The notes below the pieces were generated by a model that was given only the letters and a program-made list of their open reading frames with translations, had not been told where the DNA came from and searched no databases. Shown here piece by piece: positions 15,737 through 24,503 of a stretch of DNA of 32,977 bases (position 1 is the first letter of the stretch; each line of letters starts with the position of its first letter). The DNA is taken from positions 1-32,977 of the forward strand of contig WFSH01000115.1 in NCBI GenBank assembly GCA_015486145.1. Direction: 5' to 3'. This DNA comes from Mesoaciditogaceae bacterium. GTDB taxonomy: Bacteria; Thermotogota; Thermotogae; Mesoaciditogales; Mesoaciditogaceae. The translations under genes and the position numbers were made by a program.

Positions 15737-16549
15737 TTGGCAAAGGTATACGTCTTAACCTCTGGAAAGGGTGGAGTTGGCAAAACAACTCTCACGGCGA
15801 ATTTGGGAGCAACCATGGCACTTAAAGGAGAAAGAGTGGCTTTGGTGGATGCCGACATAGGCCTAAAAAATTTGGATGTTGTGATGGGCTTGGAAAACAG
15901 AATCGTTTATACGTTGATAGATGTTGCCAACGGTAAAGTACAAGTATTCGACGCCCTTGTTAGACATAAGCAACTTAAAAATTTGAGTTTGCTTCCCGCT
16001 TCTCAAATTGCCACCAAAGAGATGATATCTCCAGATGACATGAAGAGAATAATAGGAGAAATGAAAGAGAGGTTCGATTACATTTTTGTGGATTGTCCAG
16101 CTGGCATAGAAAGGGGATTCAGAAATGCCGTTGCTGGCGCAGATGAAGCTCTGATCGTAACTACTCCCGAGCTTCCAGCGATAACCGATGCCGATAGGGT
16201 AATTGGATTACTGGAGAACATGGGATTTGAAGACGAAAAGATACATCTGATAGTTAACAGGTTTAAACCGCATATGGTGAAAAACGGAGATATGCTTAAC
16301 ATTGATGATATAAAATCTGCCCTTTCTATAGAAGTTATGGGAATAGTTCCAGATTCTGAAGAAGTTATAATTTCCACAAATAAAGGTGTTCCGCTCTCGC
16401 TAAATGGAGCTGACAGTAGAATGATCAAAATTCTTGACGGAATAGTTCGAAGACTCGAAGGTGAAGATGTTCCGATTCCAAATCTCAACGATTTGACAGA
16501 AAAAAACAATTTATGGAACGCCATAAAATCGCTTTTCAGACGTCGTTGA
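15737..16549 (+). CDS. minD: Septum-site-determining ATPase MinD
   Basis: A 270-residue deviant-Walker ATPase. GKGGVGKTT carries Lys11 and Lys16, the switch I and II regions include VDADIGLKNLDVVMGLE and VDCPAGIERGF, and the C-terminus NNLWNAIKSLFRRR is an amphipathic membrane-targeting helix. MinD binds the membrane as an ATP dimer and recruits the FtsZ inhibitor MinC. The start is TTG after AAGGTGATGG. minE follows 17 bases on, but no minC is in the window. Confidence 0.96.
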   Translation: MAKVYVLTSGKGGVGKTTLTANLGATMALKGERVALVDADIGLKNLDVVMGLENRIVYTLIDVANGKVQVFDALVRHKQLKNLSLLPASQIATKEMISPDDMKRIIGEMKERFDYIFVDCPAGIERGFRNAVAGADEALIVTTPELPAITDADRVIGLLENMGFEDEKIHLIVNRFKPHMVKNGDMLNIDDIKSALSIEVMGIVPDSEEVIISTNKGVPLSLNGADSRMIKILDGIVRRLEGEDVPIPNLNDLTEKNNLWNAIKSLFRRR

Positions 16550-16566
16550 ATCGGAGATGAGTGATA

Positions 16567-16854
16567 ATGAGCTTTTTCAGTATATTCACAAGAAGAAAAA
16601 GACACAAAGAATCCAAAGCGCGTGACTCCGCAAGAGAAAGGCTTAAGTCTCTTGTGGGTAACGGAAGGCGCATGGTTTATAGGATAGACGATTTTGAAAG
16701 TCCAGAAGAACTTGCGGGGAAAGCGGAAAAGATAAAAGATGAAATACAAAAAAAAGCTTCTCAACTTTTCAACACCGATGAGAAAAAAGTCAAAGTTGTT
16801 GTTGAAGAACACAACGGCTATGTTATTATAATAGCAAATATAAATTTTGAGTGA
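16567..16854 (+). CDS. minE: Cell division topological specificity factor MinE
   Basis: A 95-residue MinE. The N-terminus MSFFSIFTRRKR is the membrane/MinD-contacting segment, and SARERLKSLVG begins the MinD-activating helix. The C-terminal dimerisation part includes KVKVVVEEHNGYVIIIANI. I chose the ATG at 16567, ten bases after GGAG; a GTG at 16561 would be only four bases from it. MinE stimulates MinD ATPase activity and drives its pole-to-pole cycling. Confidence 0.88.
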   Translation: MSFFSIFTRRKRHKESKARDSARERLKSLVGNGRRMVYRIDDFESPEELAGKAEKIKDEIQKKASQLFNTDEKKVKVVVEEHNGYVIIIANINFE

Positions 16855-16862
16855 GATTATTT

Positions 16863-17258
16863 ATGGAAGAGATAAAAATAAGAAGTTTGGAACATTTTGA
16901 GTTCATAGATGTAACTTCGAAAATTCAAGATATCGTACGTAAAAGTGGTAAGAAGGAGGGCATGTGTTACCTTTATGTTCCTCACACCACTGCTGCGATT
17001 ACGATCAACGAAAATGCAGATCCTGCCGTGAAGAATGACATAATTTCCACCTTTCAAAAGATCGTGCCGTGGAATTGGGACTACACGCATTTGGAAGGGA
17101 ACTCGGCCGCTCATATACTTTCAACTGTTGTTGGAGTTTCAATTGCCATACCAATTTCAAAAAATGAATTAGTACTTGGGGTATGGCAGGGAATTTACTT
17201 TTGTGAATTTGATGGACCACGCAACAGGCGTTTGATCGTTTCGATCGTGGGGGAGTGA
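16863..17258 (+). CDS. YjbQ/UPF0047-family protein
   Basis: A 131-residue single-domain protein of the YjbQ family. Signatures are the VPHTTAAITINE stretch, AAHILSTVVG with its conserved His, and WQGIYFCEFDGPR. The conserved histidines suggest metal binding. Family members can show weak thiamine-phosphate synthase activity, but the physiological role is not settled. ATG at 16863 is used; a GTG at 16851 overlapping the minE stop would add four residues. Confidence 0.9.
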   Translation: MEEIKIRSLEHFEFIDVTSKIQDIVRKSGKKEGMCYLYVPHTTAAITINENADPAVKNDIISTFQKIVPWNWDYTHLEGNSAAHILSTVVGVSIAIPISKNELVLGVWQGIYFCEFDGPRNRRLIVSIVGE

Positions 17259-17260
17259 AT

Positions 17261-18007
17261 ATGAAAAAACTTTATTTTTTGTTCATCGGATTGTTGATTT
17301 TGCCGGCAATTTTTGCGTTCGCGATTGATTTCCCACCTGAAAGTGTCATGAATTTCAATCCAGCGTACATGGTGACAAATTCAAAGTGGTTGATCTCGTA
17401 CGAGACATATTTTGGTGATGCCATGGATTTAGTGGTGTTTCAGCCCTTCCAAAACGGTTTTGCAGGTGAGGTTGGACTGTACGCAAATGGAAAAACAAAT
17501 GGAGTTATCTATTCAGTGGCGTCCTCAATTGGAAAAGTGGCCTTGGGAACCAAGTTTGACCTTTCGTTTGTTGGAACATCTCTCCACGTAAATACGGGTT
17601 TTGGAGTTGTTCAAGAGGTGTGGAAAAACGCCGATCTTGAACTTCGAGTTCCGAACACCGTTACTTACATTTACGATAAAGGTTTCTCAGTTAACACCAA
17701 TTTCCAACTGGCACTTAGTCTCGTTTTTAAAAATTGGAATGCCGCCGCATTTGCAGGGGTAACATACCCATGGGTGAAAACTGGTTTTTGGGGTGGAATA
17801 TCGTTCTTGGGTGCCCAACTCTTTGGGCGATACACCTATGAATACGATTCGGAATTGTCTTCAGCTGTGAATGAACAAATTTTTGATCTGACGGTGCAAT
17901 ACTCTGTGGGTGCAATGAAATTCGCCTACATGTTTGAGAATGACAAACATTCCAGTCCATCTCTGAGTACCAAGACCAACGGGTTGAGATTTACGGTGGA
18001 ATGGTGA
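17261..18007 (+). CDS. Exported barrel-like protein, possible outer-toga protein
   Basis: A 248-residue protein with a clear signal peptide (MKKLYFLFIGLLILPAIFAFA) and a mature part made of alternating hydrophobic and polar strands rich in Tyr, Trp, Phe, Gly and Asn. It ends in LRFTVEW, an aromatic terminal residue like those of outer-membrane beta-barrels. No enzyme motif is visible. In Thermotogota the outer sheath carries such proteins, so a toga porin-like or structural role is plausible, but this is inference. GGGGGAG precedes the ATG. Confidence 0.65.
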   Translation: MKKLYFLFIGLLILPAIFAFAIDFPPESVMNFNPAYMVTNSKWLISYETYFGDAMDLVVFQPFQNGFAGEVGLYANGKTNGVIYSVASSIGKVALGTKFDLSFVGTSLHVNTGFGVVQEVWKNADLELRVPNTVTYIYDKGFSVNTNFQLALSLVFKNWNAAAFAGVTYPWVKTGFWGGISFLGAQLFGRYTYEYDSELSSAVNEQIFDLTVQYSVGAMKFAYMFENDKHSSPSLSTKTNGLRFTVEW

Positions 18008-18013
18008 ATTGAT

Positions 18014-19261
18014 TTGTTTATAGACAAGGCACGAATATACGTTATTTCTGGTCATGGAGGCAACGGGGCCGTCAGTTTCAGAAGAGAAAAATTCGTTCCC
18101 AAAGGTGGTCCGGATGGCGGAGATGGTGGAAACGGTGGTTCCGTGATCATCAGGGCAACATCTTCTATGAAAACACTTGTGAATTTTAATCACAAAAAGT
18201 ATTTTAAGGCCGCCTCTGGAGAGAATGGAAAAGGTTCAAACATGCATGGCAAATCGGCTGAAGATCTTGTGATACACGTTCCCACGGGTACAGTTGTAAA
18301 AGTGGAAGGAGTTACAATTGCGGATTTAGATGAGCCTGGAAAAAGTGTGGTTGTTGCCAAAGGCGGAAGAGGCGGAAGGGGAAACTCTCATTTCACCAAT
18401 TCGGTAAGGCAAGCTCCAACCATAGCCGAAAATGGAGAACTGGGTGAAGAACATGTGGTGGAGTTGGAGTTAAAAGTTTTGGCAGACGTGGGACTCGTGG
18501 GACTTCCAAATGTTGGTAAGTCTTCTCTCATATCGGCTATGAGTAATGCACATCCAAAGATTGCGGATTACCCTTTTACGACGCTTACTCCAGTACTCGG
18601 AAAAGTGGAAATGGGTTTTGGAAAATCTTACGTTTTGGTTGATATTCCAGGTTTAATAGAAGGCGCCCACAAAGGAACGGGACTGGGCGATGAGTTTTTG
18701 CGCCATGTTGAACGTACACGCGTGATTGCGCATGTTATAGATCTAACGAGCAAAAATCACCTCAAAAATTATAAGATAGTTGAAGAGGAGATGGAAAAAT
18801 ACGAAACTTCTCTGATAAAGAGGCCAGAGGTGATCGTACTCAACAAGGCAGATCTTGTGTCTGAAGACAAAATAGACGCCGTTTCAAAACTTTTCCCGAA
18901 TAAACGTGTTTTCGTCGTTTCTGCTTTAACGAGAAAGGGAATAGAACGGTTAAAAAAAGCACTTTACCACGAAGTACAAAATGCACCCATGATCGACTCT
19001 CAAATAAATGAAGAGGTGGAAAACAAGGCGATCATCACAACAGCTTCTATCACCGTTGAAAAAGAGGGCGGTGTTTTTGTTGTGAAGGGAGAGAAAGTTG
19101 ACAGACTTTTGCACAAGTACCAAATATCTTACCCGGATGCCATGGAATTGTTCATGAAAAAAATCGACGCACTCGGTTTAGAAAAGTTGCTTCAAAATGC
19201 AGGTGTAAAAGAAGGTGACACCGTGGTGATCGGTGACATGGAATTTGAATATCGCACATGA
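18014..19261 (+). CDS. obg: GTPase Obg (CgtA)
   Basis: A 415-residue Obg. The glycine-rich N-terminal Obg fold covers about 1-158 (SGHGGNGAVSFRREKFVPKG, GGPDGGDGGNGG). The G domain follows with G1 GLPNVGKSS, G3 DIPGLIEGAHKGTGLG, G4 NKAD and SAL, and then the C-terminal OCT domain (about 340-415, VDRLLHKYQISYPDA). Obg is an essential GTPase in 50S ribosome assembly and stress control. TTG is the start. Its stop overlaps the nadD ATG by four bases. Confidence 0.97.
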   Translation: MFIDKARIYVISGHGGNGAVSFRREKFVPKGGPDGGDGGNGGSVIIRATSSMKTLVNFNHKKYFKAASGENGKGSNMHGKSAEDLVIHVPTGTVVKVEGVTIADLDEPGKSVVVAKGGRGGRGNSHFTNSVRQAPTIAENGELGEEHVVELELKVLADVGLVGLPNVGKSSLISAMSNAHPKIADYPFTTLTPVLGKVEMGFGKSYVLVDIPGLIEGAHKGTGLGDEFLRHVERTRVIAHVIDLTSKNHLKNYKIVEEEMEKYETSLIKRPEVIVLNKADLVSEDKIDAVSKLFPNKRVFVVSALTRKGIERLKKALYHEVQNAPMIDSQINEEVENKAIITTASITVEKEGGVFVVKGEKVDRLLHKYQISYPDAMELFMKKIDALGLEKLLQNAGVKEGDTVVIGDMEFEYRT

Positions 19262-19875
19262 AAATAGGTATATATGGAGGAACCTTTGATCCCATTCACA
19301 ATGGCCATTTGATGATTTCCACCTTAGCACTGGAGAATTTGAATTTGGACAGGCTTGTGATCATGCCATCGTACATATCACCACATAAAAAAGGCGTTAT
19401 CAACGCCGATTTTGATACGAGATTTAAATGGGTGAAAAAGGCTTTTAAAGGAATAAATAAAATAGAAGTTTCCGATTATGAGGGAAGAAAGGGAGACATT
19501 TCTTACACTTTCAACACCATCTGTCATTTTGAAAAGATCTACGATAAAATCCTTTATGTTATGGGAGAAGATAGTTTTGTCGATATTGAAAAATGGTACA
19601 AGTACAAAGAATTTCTTGAGAAAGTTGAACTGTGGATCTATCCTCGTTATTGTGAACGGAAATACCTTTCTCCACTCCTTGAAAGGTTGGGAGAATTTTC
19701 GACAAACGTTCATATTTTGAAAAATGTGCCACTTTTCCAAATTTCTTCGACGTTCATAAGGGAAAGGATAAAAGCTGGATTGCCAATAAAGGGCTACGTT
19801 CCTGAAGAAATACGAAGAGAGGTTATCGATTTTTACAACGGCACAAAAAATCATGGGAGGGGAAAAGATGCATGA
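19258..19875 (+). CDS. nadD: Nicotinate-nucleotide adenylyltransferase
   Basis: A 205-residue enzyme making deamido-NAD from nicotinate mononucleotide and ATP. GIYGGTFDPIHNGH holds the nucleotidyl-transfer histidines H14 and H17, and ISSTFIRERI is the C-terminal signature of the family. The obg-nadD pairing is common in bacteria. The ATG overlaps the obg stop, and the gene's last eight bases overlap the next start. Confidence 0.95.
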   Translation: MKIGIYGGTFDPIHNGHLMISTLALENLNLDRLVIMPSYISPHKKGVINADFDTRFKWVKKAFKGINKIEVSDYEGRKGDISYTFNTICHFEKIYDKILYVMGEDSFVDIEKWYKYKEFLEKVELWIYPRYCERKYLSPLLERLGEFSTNVHILKNVPLFQISSTFIRERIKAGLPIKGYVPEEIRREVIDFYNGTKNHGRGKDA

Positions 19876-20902
19876 GATCGTAAATGTGACTTTTGAATTG
19901 AAAACTTACGAGTATATTGAACCTTTTAGAATAGCGAACAATGTTGAAAATAAAGCGCACAACGTGGAAGTTAAAGTGTATTTGAAAGATGGTGCTGTTG
20001 GAATAGGTGAGGCTTCGCCGTCTTACAGAGTTAACGGAGAAAGGGTTTCCGCTTTACTTGCGCTGGAAGATGATGTTAAGGAGATGATCTCGGGAGAGGA
20101 TGTTAAAAATTACAGACGCATCTTTAACATTATGGATGGTCTTTCAAGAACTGCCCCTAGTGTAAAAGCCGCCGTTCAATATGCCACTTTAGACGCCTTG
20201 AGCGCCATTTGGAACGCGCCGGTTTATCAGATACTTGGTGGGCACAAGAATAGAATTCACACCGACAAAACGATTGGAATAGATACTCTCAATGTGATGG
20301 TGGAAAAAGCTCGCAAAACTTTTGAGGAAGGGTTTAAAACTTTAAAGATAAAAATTGGCGAAAATTTGAAAGAAGATATAGAAAAAATGGTGGCTATTTC
20401 CGAAGCTACACCTGAGGCATCTTACATAGTTGATGCCAATCAAGGTTACACCACAAAGACGGCCGTGCAATTTGCTCAAGAGGTTTACAGACAAAATGTT
20501 AATGTGGTTGTTTTTGAGCAACCCATCATGTGGAATGATCACGATGGGTTGAAACTTTTAAGATATGCCTCTCCATTCCCAATTGCCGCGGATGAGAGCG
20601 CCAAAACAAAACACGATGTTTACGACCTGATTCGAAATGAATGTGTAGATTTTGTGAATATAAAATTGATGAAATCCGGACTCTCAGATGCGTTGAGCAT
20701 TGTGGAATTGGCGAAAACGACCAACATAGGACTCATGATAGGATGCATGGGTGAATCCAGCGTGGGAATAAATCAGAGTGTTCATTTCGCAGCCGGAACG
20801 GGTGCATTTTCTTACCACGATCTCGATTCTCACATGATGTTAAAAGAAAACTTTCGTGGAAAGTTTAAACAAGAGAGAGATAATCTTATACCAACGCTTT
20901 GA
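19868..20902 (+). CDS. Dipeptide epimerase (enolase superfamily)
   Basis: A 344-residue enolase-superfamily protein of the muconate-lactonising-enzyme subgroup. It has the KIKIG Lys pair near residue 156, the metal ligands in VDANQGY, FEQP and ADES, and the second Lys in NIKLMKSGL. This set and its resemblance to the Thermotoga enzyme point to L-Ala-D/L-Glu or related dipeptide epimerisation, used in recycling cell-wall peptides. Substrate is not certain from sequence. The ATG at 19868 has GGGAGGGG five bases ahead; the ATG at 19853 would add five residues. Confidence 0.85.
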   Translation: MHEIVNVTFELKTYEYIEPFRIANNVENKAHNVEVKVYLKDGAVGIGEASPSYRVNGERVSALLALEDDVKEMISGEDVKNYRRIFNIMDGLSRTAPSVKAAVQYATLDALSAIWNAPVYQILGGHKNRIHTDKTIGIDTLNVMVEKARKTFEEGFKTLKIKIGENLKEDIEKMVAISEATPEASYIVDANQGYTTKTAVQFAQEVYRQNVNVVVFEQPIMWNDHDGLKLLRYASPFPIAADESAKTKHDVYDLIRNECVDFVNIKLMKSGLSDALSIVELAKTTNIGLMIGCMGESSVGINQSVHFAAGTGAFSYHDLDSHMMLKENFRGKFKQERDNLIPTL

Positions 20903-20910
20903 GGTGTGTT

Positions 20911-21438
20911 TTGAGCGTTTTTTTCGTTGCGGTGATGAGCGCGAATGGCAAAATTTCCCGTTCACATACTGCACACTTAGATTGGAGTTCCAAGGCAGAT
21001 TTGATGTGGTTCAAACACATCACGACCAAAGTTGGCGTTGTGGTGATGGGAAAAAAGACATTCGATACGTTGAATTCTCCTCTTCCTGGAAGACTGAACG
21101 TGGTTATGAGTCACAAATCAAACCGCCAAGAAATTCCAAACGTGCTGTTTACCAATATGCCACCTAAGTTCCTCGTGAAAATGTTGAAAGAAAAGGGGTT
21201 TGAAGATATTGCCGTTGTAGGTGGACAGTCGGTATTCACACTTTTTCTAAAAGAAAAATTGGTGGACGAAATGTATTTAACATATGAACCGGTCATCATT
21301 GAGGGTATAGATTTTTTCTCAAATTTGGAAGAAGATGTTAGGATGAAAGTGATAAATACAAAATCTCTGGATTCTGGAGCTTTAGTTGTGCACTACAAAA
21401 TTGTAAGCTGGGAGAAACGTTATGGAAGAGAAGTTTAA
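20911..21438 (+). CDS. Dihydrofolate reductase-like protein
   Basis: A 175-residue DHFR/RibD-C fold protein, very close in pattern to Thermotoga dihydrofolate reductase: FFVAVMSANGKI at the N-terminus, VVMGKKTFDTL, RLNVVMS and IAVVGGQSVF as the NADPH-binding loops. It would reduce dihydrofolate for thymidylate and purine synthesis. A pyrimidine-type reductase is the alternative. TTG at 20911, six bases after GAGG, is the likely start. The stop lies inside the next gene. Confidence 0.72.
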   Translation: MSVFFVAVMSANGKISRSHTAHLDWSSKADLMWFKHITTKVGVVVMGKKTFDTLNSPLPGRLNVVMSHKSNRQEIPNVLFTNMPPKFLVKMLKEKGFEDIAVVGGQSVFTLFLKEKLVDEMYLTYEPVIIEGIDFFSNLEEDVRMKVINTKSLDSGALVVHYKIVSWEKRYGREV

Positions 21439-21862
21439 AGAGATAGAGTTACTTTTAAGGGGAATTTGTTTTCGAGTAAAAGTTGCCGGACGTTTTGTGT
21501 TGAAAGAATTTGATCTGAGCACATCCCAATTTGATATCCTTCAATACCTTTATTTTGAGGGACCTAAAATGATGTCCGAATTGAGTAAAAAGATGGGTGT
21601 GACAAAATCAACTATGACCGGTCTCGTGTCAAGAATGGAAAATGCAGATTACGTTCAAAAAGTACCATTTGAAAAGGATAGGAGGGTCATTCTCGTTAAA
21701 ATCTCCCCCAAAGGGGAGAATATCATAAAAAAAGTCATCGATGAACGGGTAAAATTCGTGGCAAATTCTCTTAAAAACATCGATCGATCAGAGTTGTTGG
21801 AAAATCTTCAGAAAGTGAATGCGGCAATTTCCAAAGAATTTGATCAGTTGAAAAAAAGGTGA
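21422..21862 (+). CDS. MarR-family transcriptional regulator
   Basis: A 146-residue winged-helix repressor: MSELSKKMGVTKSTMTGLVS forms the helix-turn-helix, KVPFEKDRRVILVKIS the wing, with dimerisation helices at both ends. It overlaps the DHFR gene by 17 bases and has GGGAG seven bases before its ATG. It is the last gene of the plus-strand cluster. Targets and ligand are unknown. Its 3' end overlaps rnhB on the other strand by 19 bases. Confidence 0.9.
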   Translation: MEEKFKEIELLLRGICFRVKVAGRFVLKEFDLSTSQFDILQYLYFEGPKMMSELSKKMGVTKSTMTGLVSRMENADYVQKVPFEKDRRVILVKISPKGENIIKKVIDERVKFVANSLKNIDRSELLENLQKVNAAISKEFDQLKKR

Positions 21863-22515
21863 AACGTTTCCGCCTTTATGCGTTTGAGAGAAATTTTCTT
21901 GGATGCGATCCAATCCTTTAAAGTTCTTTCATTCAAAGCGTTCCTGACTGGCGCATACGTTAAGCGATGGAATACGGTGGGTCCGTTTTCTTTTAGTGCC
22001 CGTATATGTTGTGGGGTGCCGTATCCCATGTTGTGTTCGAACCCATAATCGGCAAAATAATTAGAAACTTTTTTCATAATATCGTCTCTAAAAACCTTAG
22101 CTGCTATAGAAGCTGCAGCAATTGATGGACTTTTTCCATCTCCTTTTACGATACATTTGTGAAAGAAACTCAACCCCATTTCCAAACCATCAACGAGCAC
22201 GAAAGATTCCGTTCCAAGGGTACGATAAGCCCTTTCCATAGCCAGTTTTGTCGCTCCTATTACGTTGTAAATGTCCACTTCAGTGGGCGTGGCTATCCCA
22301 AACGCTATCTGAGCACTCAAGATCAATTTCTTAAAAAGAAGTTCGCGCTTCTCACGGTTTATTTTTTTTGAGTCATCCACTCCTTCAATCGGTTTTTTCA
22401 ACAGAACAGCTGCAGCTACCACTGGACCCGCCAATGCACCTCGTCCAACTTCATCGATACCCACCACCGTACCGTATTTTGAAATGTAGGGATAGTCAAA
22501 ATCTTTTTCTATCAT
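21844..22515 (-). CDS. rnhB: Ribonuclease HII
   Basis: A 223-residue enzyme removing RNA from RNA/DNA hybrids and single ribonucleotides from DNA. GIDEVGRGALAGPVVAAAV holds the first acidic pair, LVDGLE the third carboxylate and SIAAASIAAKVFRD the conserved DSK-like segment region; GYGTPQHIRAL follows. The C-terminal tail after VRN is about 30 residues longer than the core and basic, ending in FHLFFN. The ATG lies inside the uvrB 3' end (20-base overlap). Confidence 0.95.
   Translation of the reverse strand: MIEKDFDYPYISKYGTVVGIDEVGRGALAGPVVAAAVLLKKPIEGVDDSKKINREKRELLFKKLILSAQIAFGIATPTEVDIYNVIGATKLAMERAYRTLGTESFVLVDGLEMGLSFFHKCIVKGDGKSPSIAAASIAAKVFRDDIMKKVSNYFADYGFEHNMGYGTPQHIRALKENGPTVFHRLTYAPVRNALNERTLKDWIASKKISLKRIKAETFHLFFN
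21851..21877 (-). terminator. Probable intrinsic terminator inside the rnhB 3' end
   Basis: On the minus strand the last codons of rnhB form a hairpin: AAAGG and CCTTT outer arms, one C-A mismatch, a four-pair inner stem and a three-base loop. Seven T residues follow at 21857-21851, and the TGA is at 21846-21844. On the plus strand the same hairpin lacks a T run, so it serves the uvrB-rnhB transcript only. Confidence 0.5.
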
Positions 22516-24493
22516 TTTGGCTTTTGACCTTTCTCAATTCATCACGATAAACAGCCGCTTCTTCGAATCTCCAGTCATCTGCCGCCTCGTTCATTTTTTG
22601 CTCCAATATGGTTATGTATTCTTCAGTATCGACTTTTTCTTTAAGGATCAAAACTTCCTTGATGTCTTCGCCAAATTTATCGTATTCTTTGCCTTCTTCG
22701 GATTTAAGCTGCATGAAAAATTCATCGATTCCCTTTTGAATGGTTTTAGGAGTTATGGAGTGTTTTTCATTGTATTGCAATTGTTTTTTTCTGCGGCGGT
22801 GTGCCTCTTCAATGGCACGTTTCATAGAATTGGTGATCGTGTCAGCGTACAAAATTACTTTTCCATTCACATTTCTTGAGGCACGTCCCATCGTTTGAAC
22901 CAAAGATGTCGTAGACCTTAAAAATCCTTCTTTGTCCGCATCCAATATGGCCACAAGCGAAACTTCCGGCAAATCGAGCCCTTCTCTCAAGAGATTAACA
23001 CCCACCACGGCGTCAATTTTTCCCTTTCTGAGTCTTGTAAGAACTTTCATTCGATCTATGGTGTCGAGATCCGAATGAACGTATTCGGCACGATACCCCA
23101 TTTCTACCAAGTATTGACTTAGCTTTTCAGACATATCCTTTGTCAAAGTTACGATCAAGGCACGTTCGTTTCTGGCTTTGACTCGCTCAAGTTCTTCGAT
23201 CAGATTGTCCACTTGGTTGAGAGTTGGCCTCACTTCAACTTTTGGATCAACGAGTCCTGTAGGTCTAACAATCTGTTCCACAATTCTTTCCGATACTTCT
23301 CTTTCATACGGGCCGGGAGTTGCGGAGACAAAAACAACTTGGGGAGCTCTTTCCAAAAATTCGTTGAACCTTAGGGGGCGGTTGTCATATGCACTCGGTA
23401 AACGAAATCCATAATCAACCAGGCTTTGTTTTCGACTCCTGTCTCCCCTGTGCATTCCCATTATTTGGGGCACGCTTATGTGGGATTCATCGATGAAAAC
23501 TAACAAATCTTCCGGAAAATAGTCCATCAAAGTCCATGGTGGCTCTCCGGGCGCTTTTCCACTGAAATGACGTGAGTAATTTTCTATGCCACTGCAATAT
23601 CCCATTGTGTCAAGCATTTCCAAATCGTAAAGAGTTCTTTGGCGCAAACGCTCCGCTTCCAACAATTTTCCTTGCCTCTTCAACTCTGAAAGTCTCTGAT
23701 CTAACTCTACTCTTATGGATTTTATGGCGCGTTTTACCTTTTCTCGAGTTGAAGTAAATTCCTTGGCTGGATACAAAACCAGCCTATCAATTTCTTCAAG
23801 AGTTTTTCTGGAAATCGGCTCAACTATCAAAATTCTTTCCACATCGTTGTCAAAAAATTCCACCCTTACGATATTTGTTTCATAAGGTGGGTGAATTTCC
23901 AAAACTTCCCCATGCAATCTGAAAGTTCCAGGTTCAATTTCGGAATCGGATCGCTTGTACTGCATGGATGCAAATTTTTTTAGCATTTCCCTTCTGTTTA
24001 CAGATTCTTCGCGCTTAATCTCAAGGTTAATATCTCTGAAGTCTTCCGGATCGCCCGACGCGTATATACACGAAACGCTTGCCACCACGATAACATCACG
24101 ACGTGTTATGACAGATTTCATCGCCGAAAGCCGCATTCTTTCCAACTCTTCGTTTATGTCAGCTTCTTTTTCGATGTACACATCTTTGGATGGCAAATAT
24201 GCTTCCGGGCGATAGTAATCGTAGTAACTCACAAAAAATTCGACACGATTTTGAGGGAAAAACGCTTTGAATTCTCGATACAGCTGAGCTGCAAGAGTTT
24301 TGTTGGGTGACACCACTAACACCGGTCGGTTGAAAGCCGCTATCACGTTGGCCATAGTAAAAGTTTTTCCGGAACCGGTGACGCCTAACAGTGTTAAGAA
24401 TCTTTCTCCTCTCTTTATTCCTTCTTTCAACGATTCTATTGCGTCTGGTTGATCGCCCATGGGAGAAAATTTGCTGAAAAGTTTGAATTTCAT
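22496..24493 (-). CDS. uvrB: Excinuclease ABC subunit B
   Basis: A 665-residue nucleotide-excision repair helicase-like protein, full length. It has Walker A GVTGSGKT near residue 38, the beta-hairpin FVSYYDYYRPEAYLP that clamps damaged DNA, IDESHIS as motif II, and the C-terminal UVR motif around DDWRFEEAAVYRDELR that binds UvrC. I chose the ATG at 24493 with GAGGTGAG just upstream; an earlier GTG-type start at 24544 would run into the preceding gene. Confidence 0.97.
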   Translation of the reverse strand: MKFKLFSKFSPMGDQPDAIESLKEGIKRGERFLTLLGVTGSGKTFTMANVIAAFNRPVLVVSPNKTLAAQLYREFKAFFPQNRVEFFVSYYDYYRPEAYLPSKDVYIEKEADINEELERMRLSAMKSVITRRDVIVVASVSCIYASGDPEDFRDINLEIKREESVNRREMLKKFASMQYKRSDSEIEPGTFRLHGEVLEIHPPYETNIVRVEFFDNDVERILIVEPISRKTLEEIDRLVLYPAKEFTSTREKVKRAIKSIRVELDQRLSELKRQGKLLEAERLRQRTLYDLEMLDTMGYCSGIENYSRHFSGKAPGEPPWTLMDYFPEDLLVFIDESHISVPQIMGMHRGDRSRKQSLVDYGFRLPSAYDNRPLRFNEFLERAPQVVFVSATPGPYEREVSERIVEQIVRPTGLVDPKVEVRPTLNQVDNLIEELERVKARNERALIVTLTKDMSEKLSQYLVEMGYRAEYVHSDLDTIDRMKVLTRLRKGKIDAVVGVNLLREGLDLPEVSLVAILDADKEGFLRSTTSLVQTMGRASRNVNGKVILYADTITNSMKRAIEEAHRRRKKQLQYNEKHSITPKTIQKGIDEFFMQLKSEEGKEYDKFGEDIKEVLILKEKVDTEEYITILEQKMNEAADDWRFEEAAVYRDELRKVKSQNDRKRF

Positions 24494-24503
24494 ACAGCTC
24501 ACC

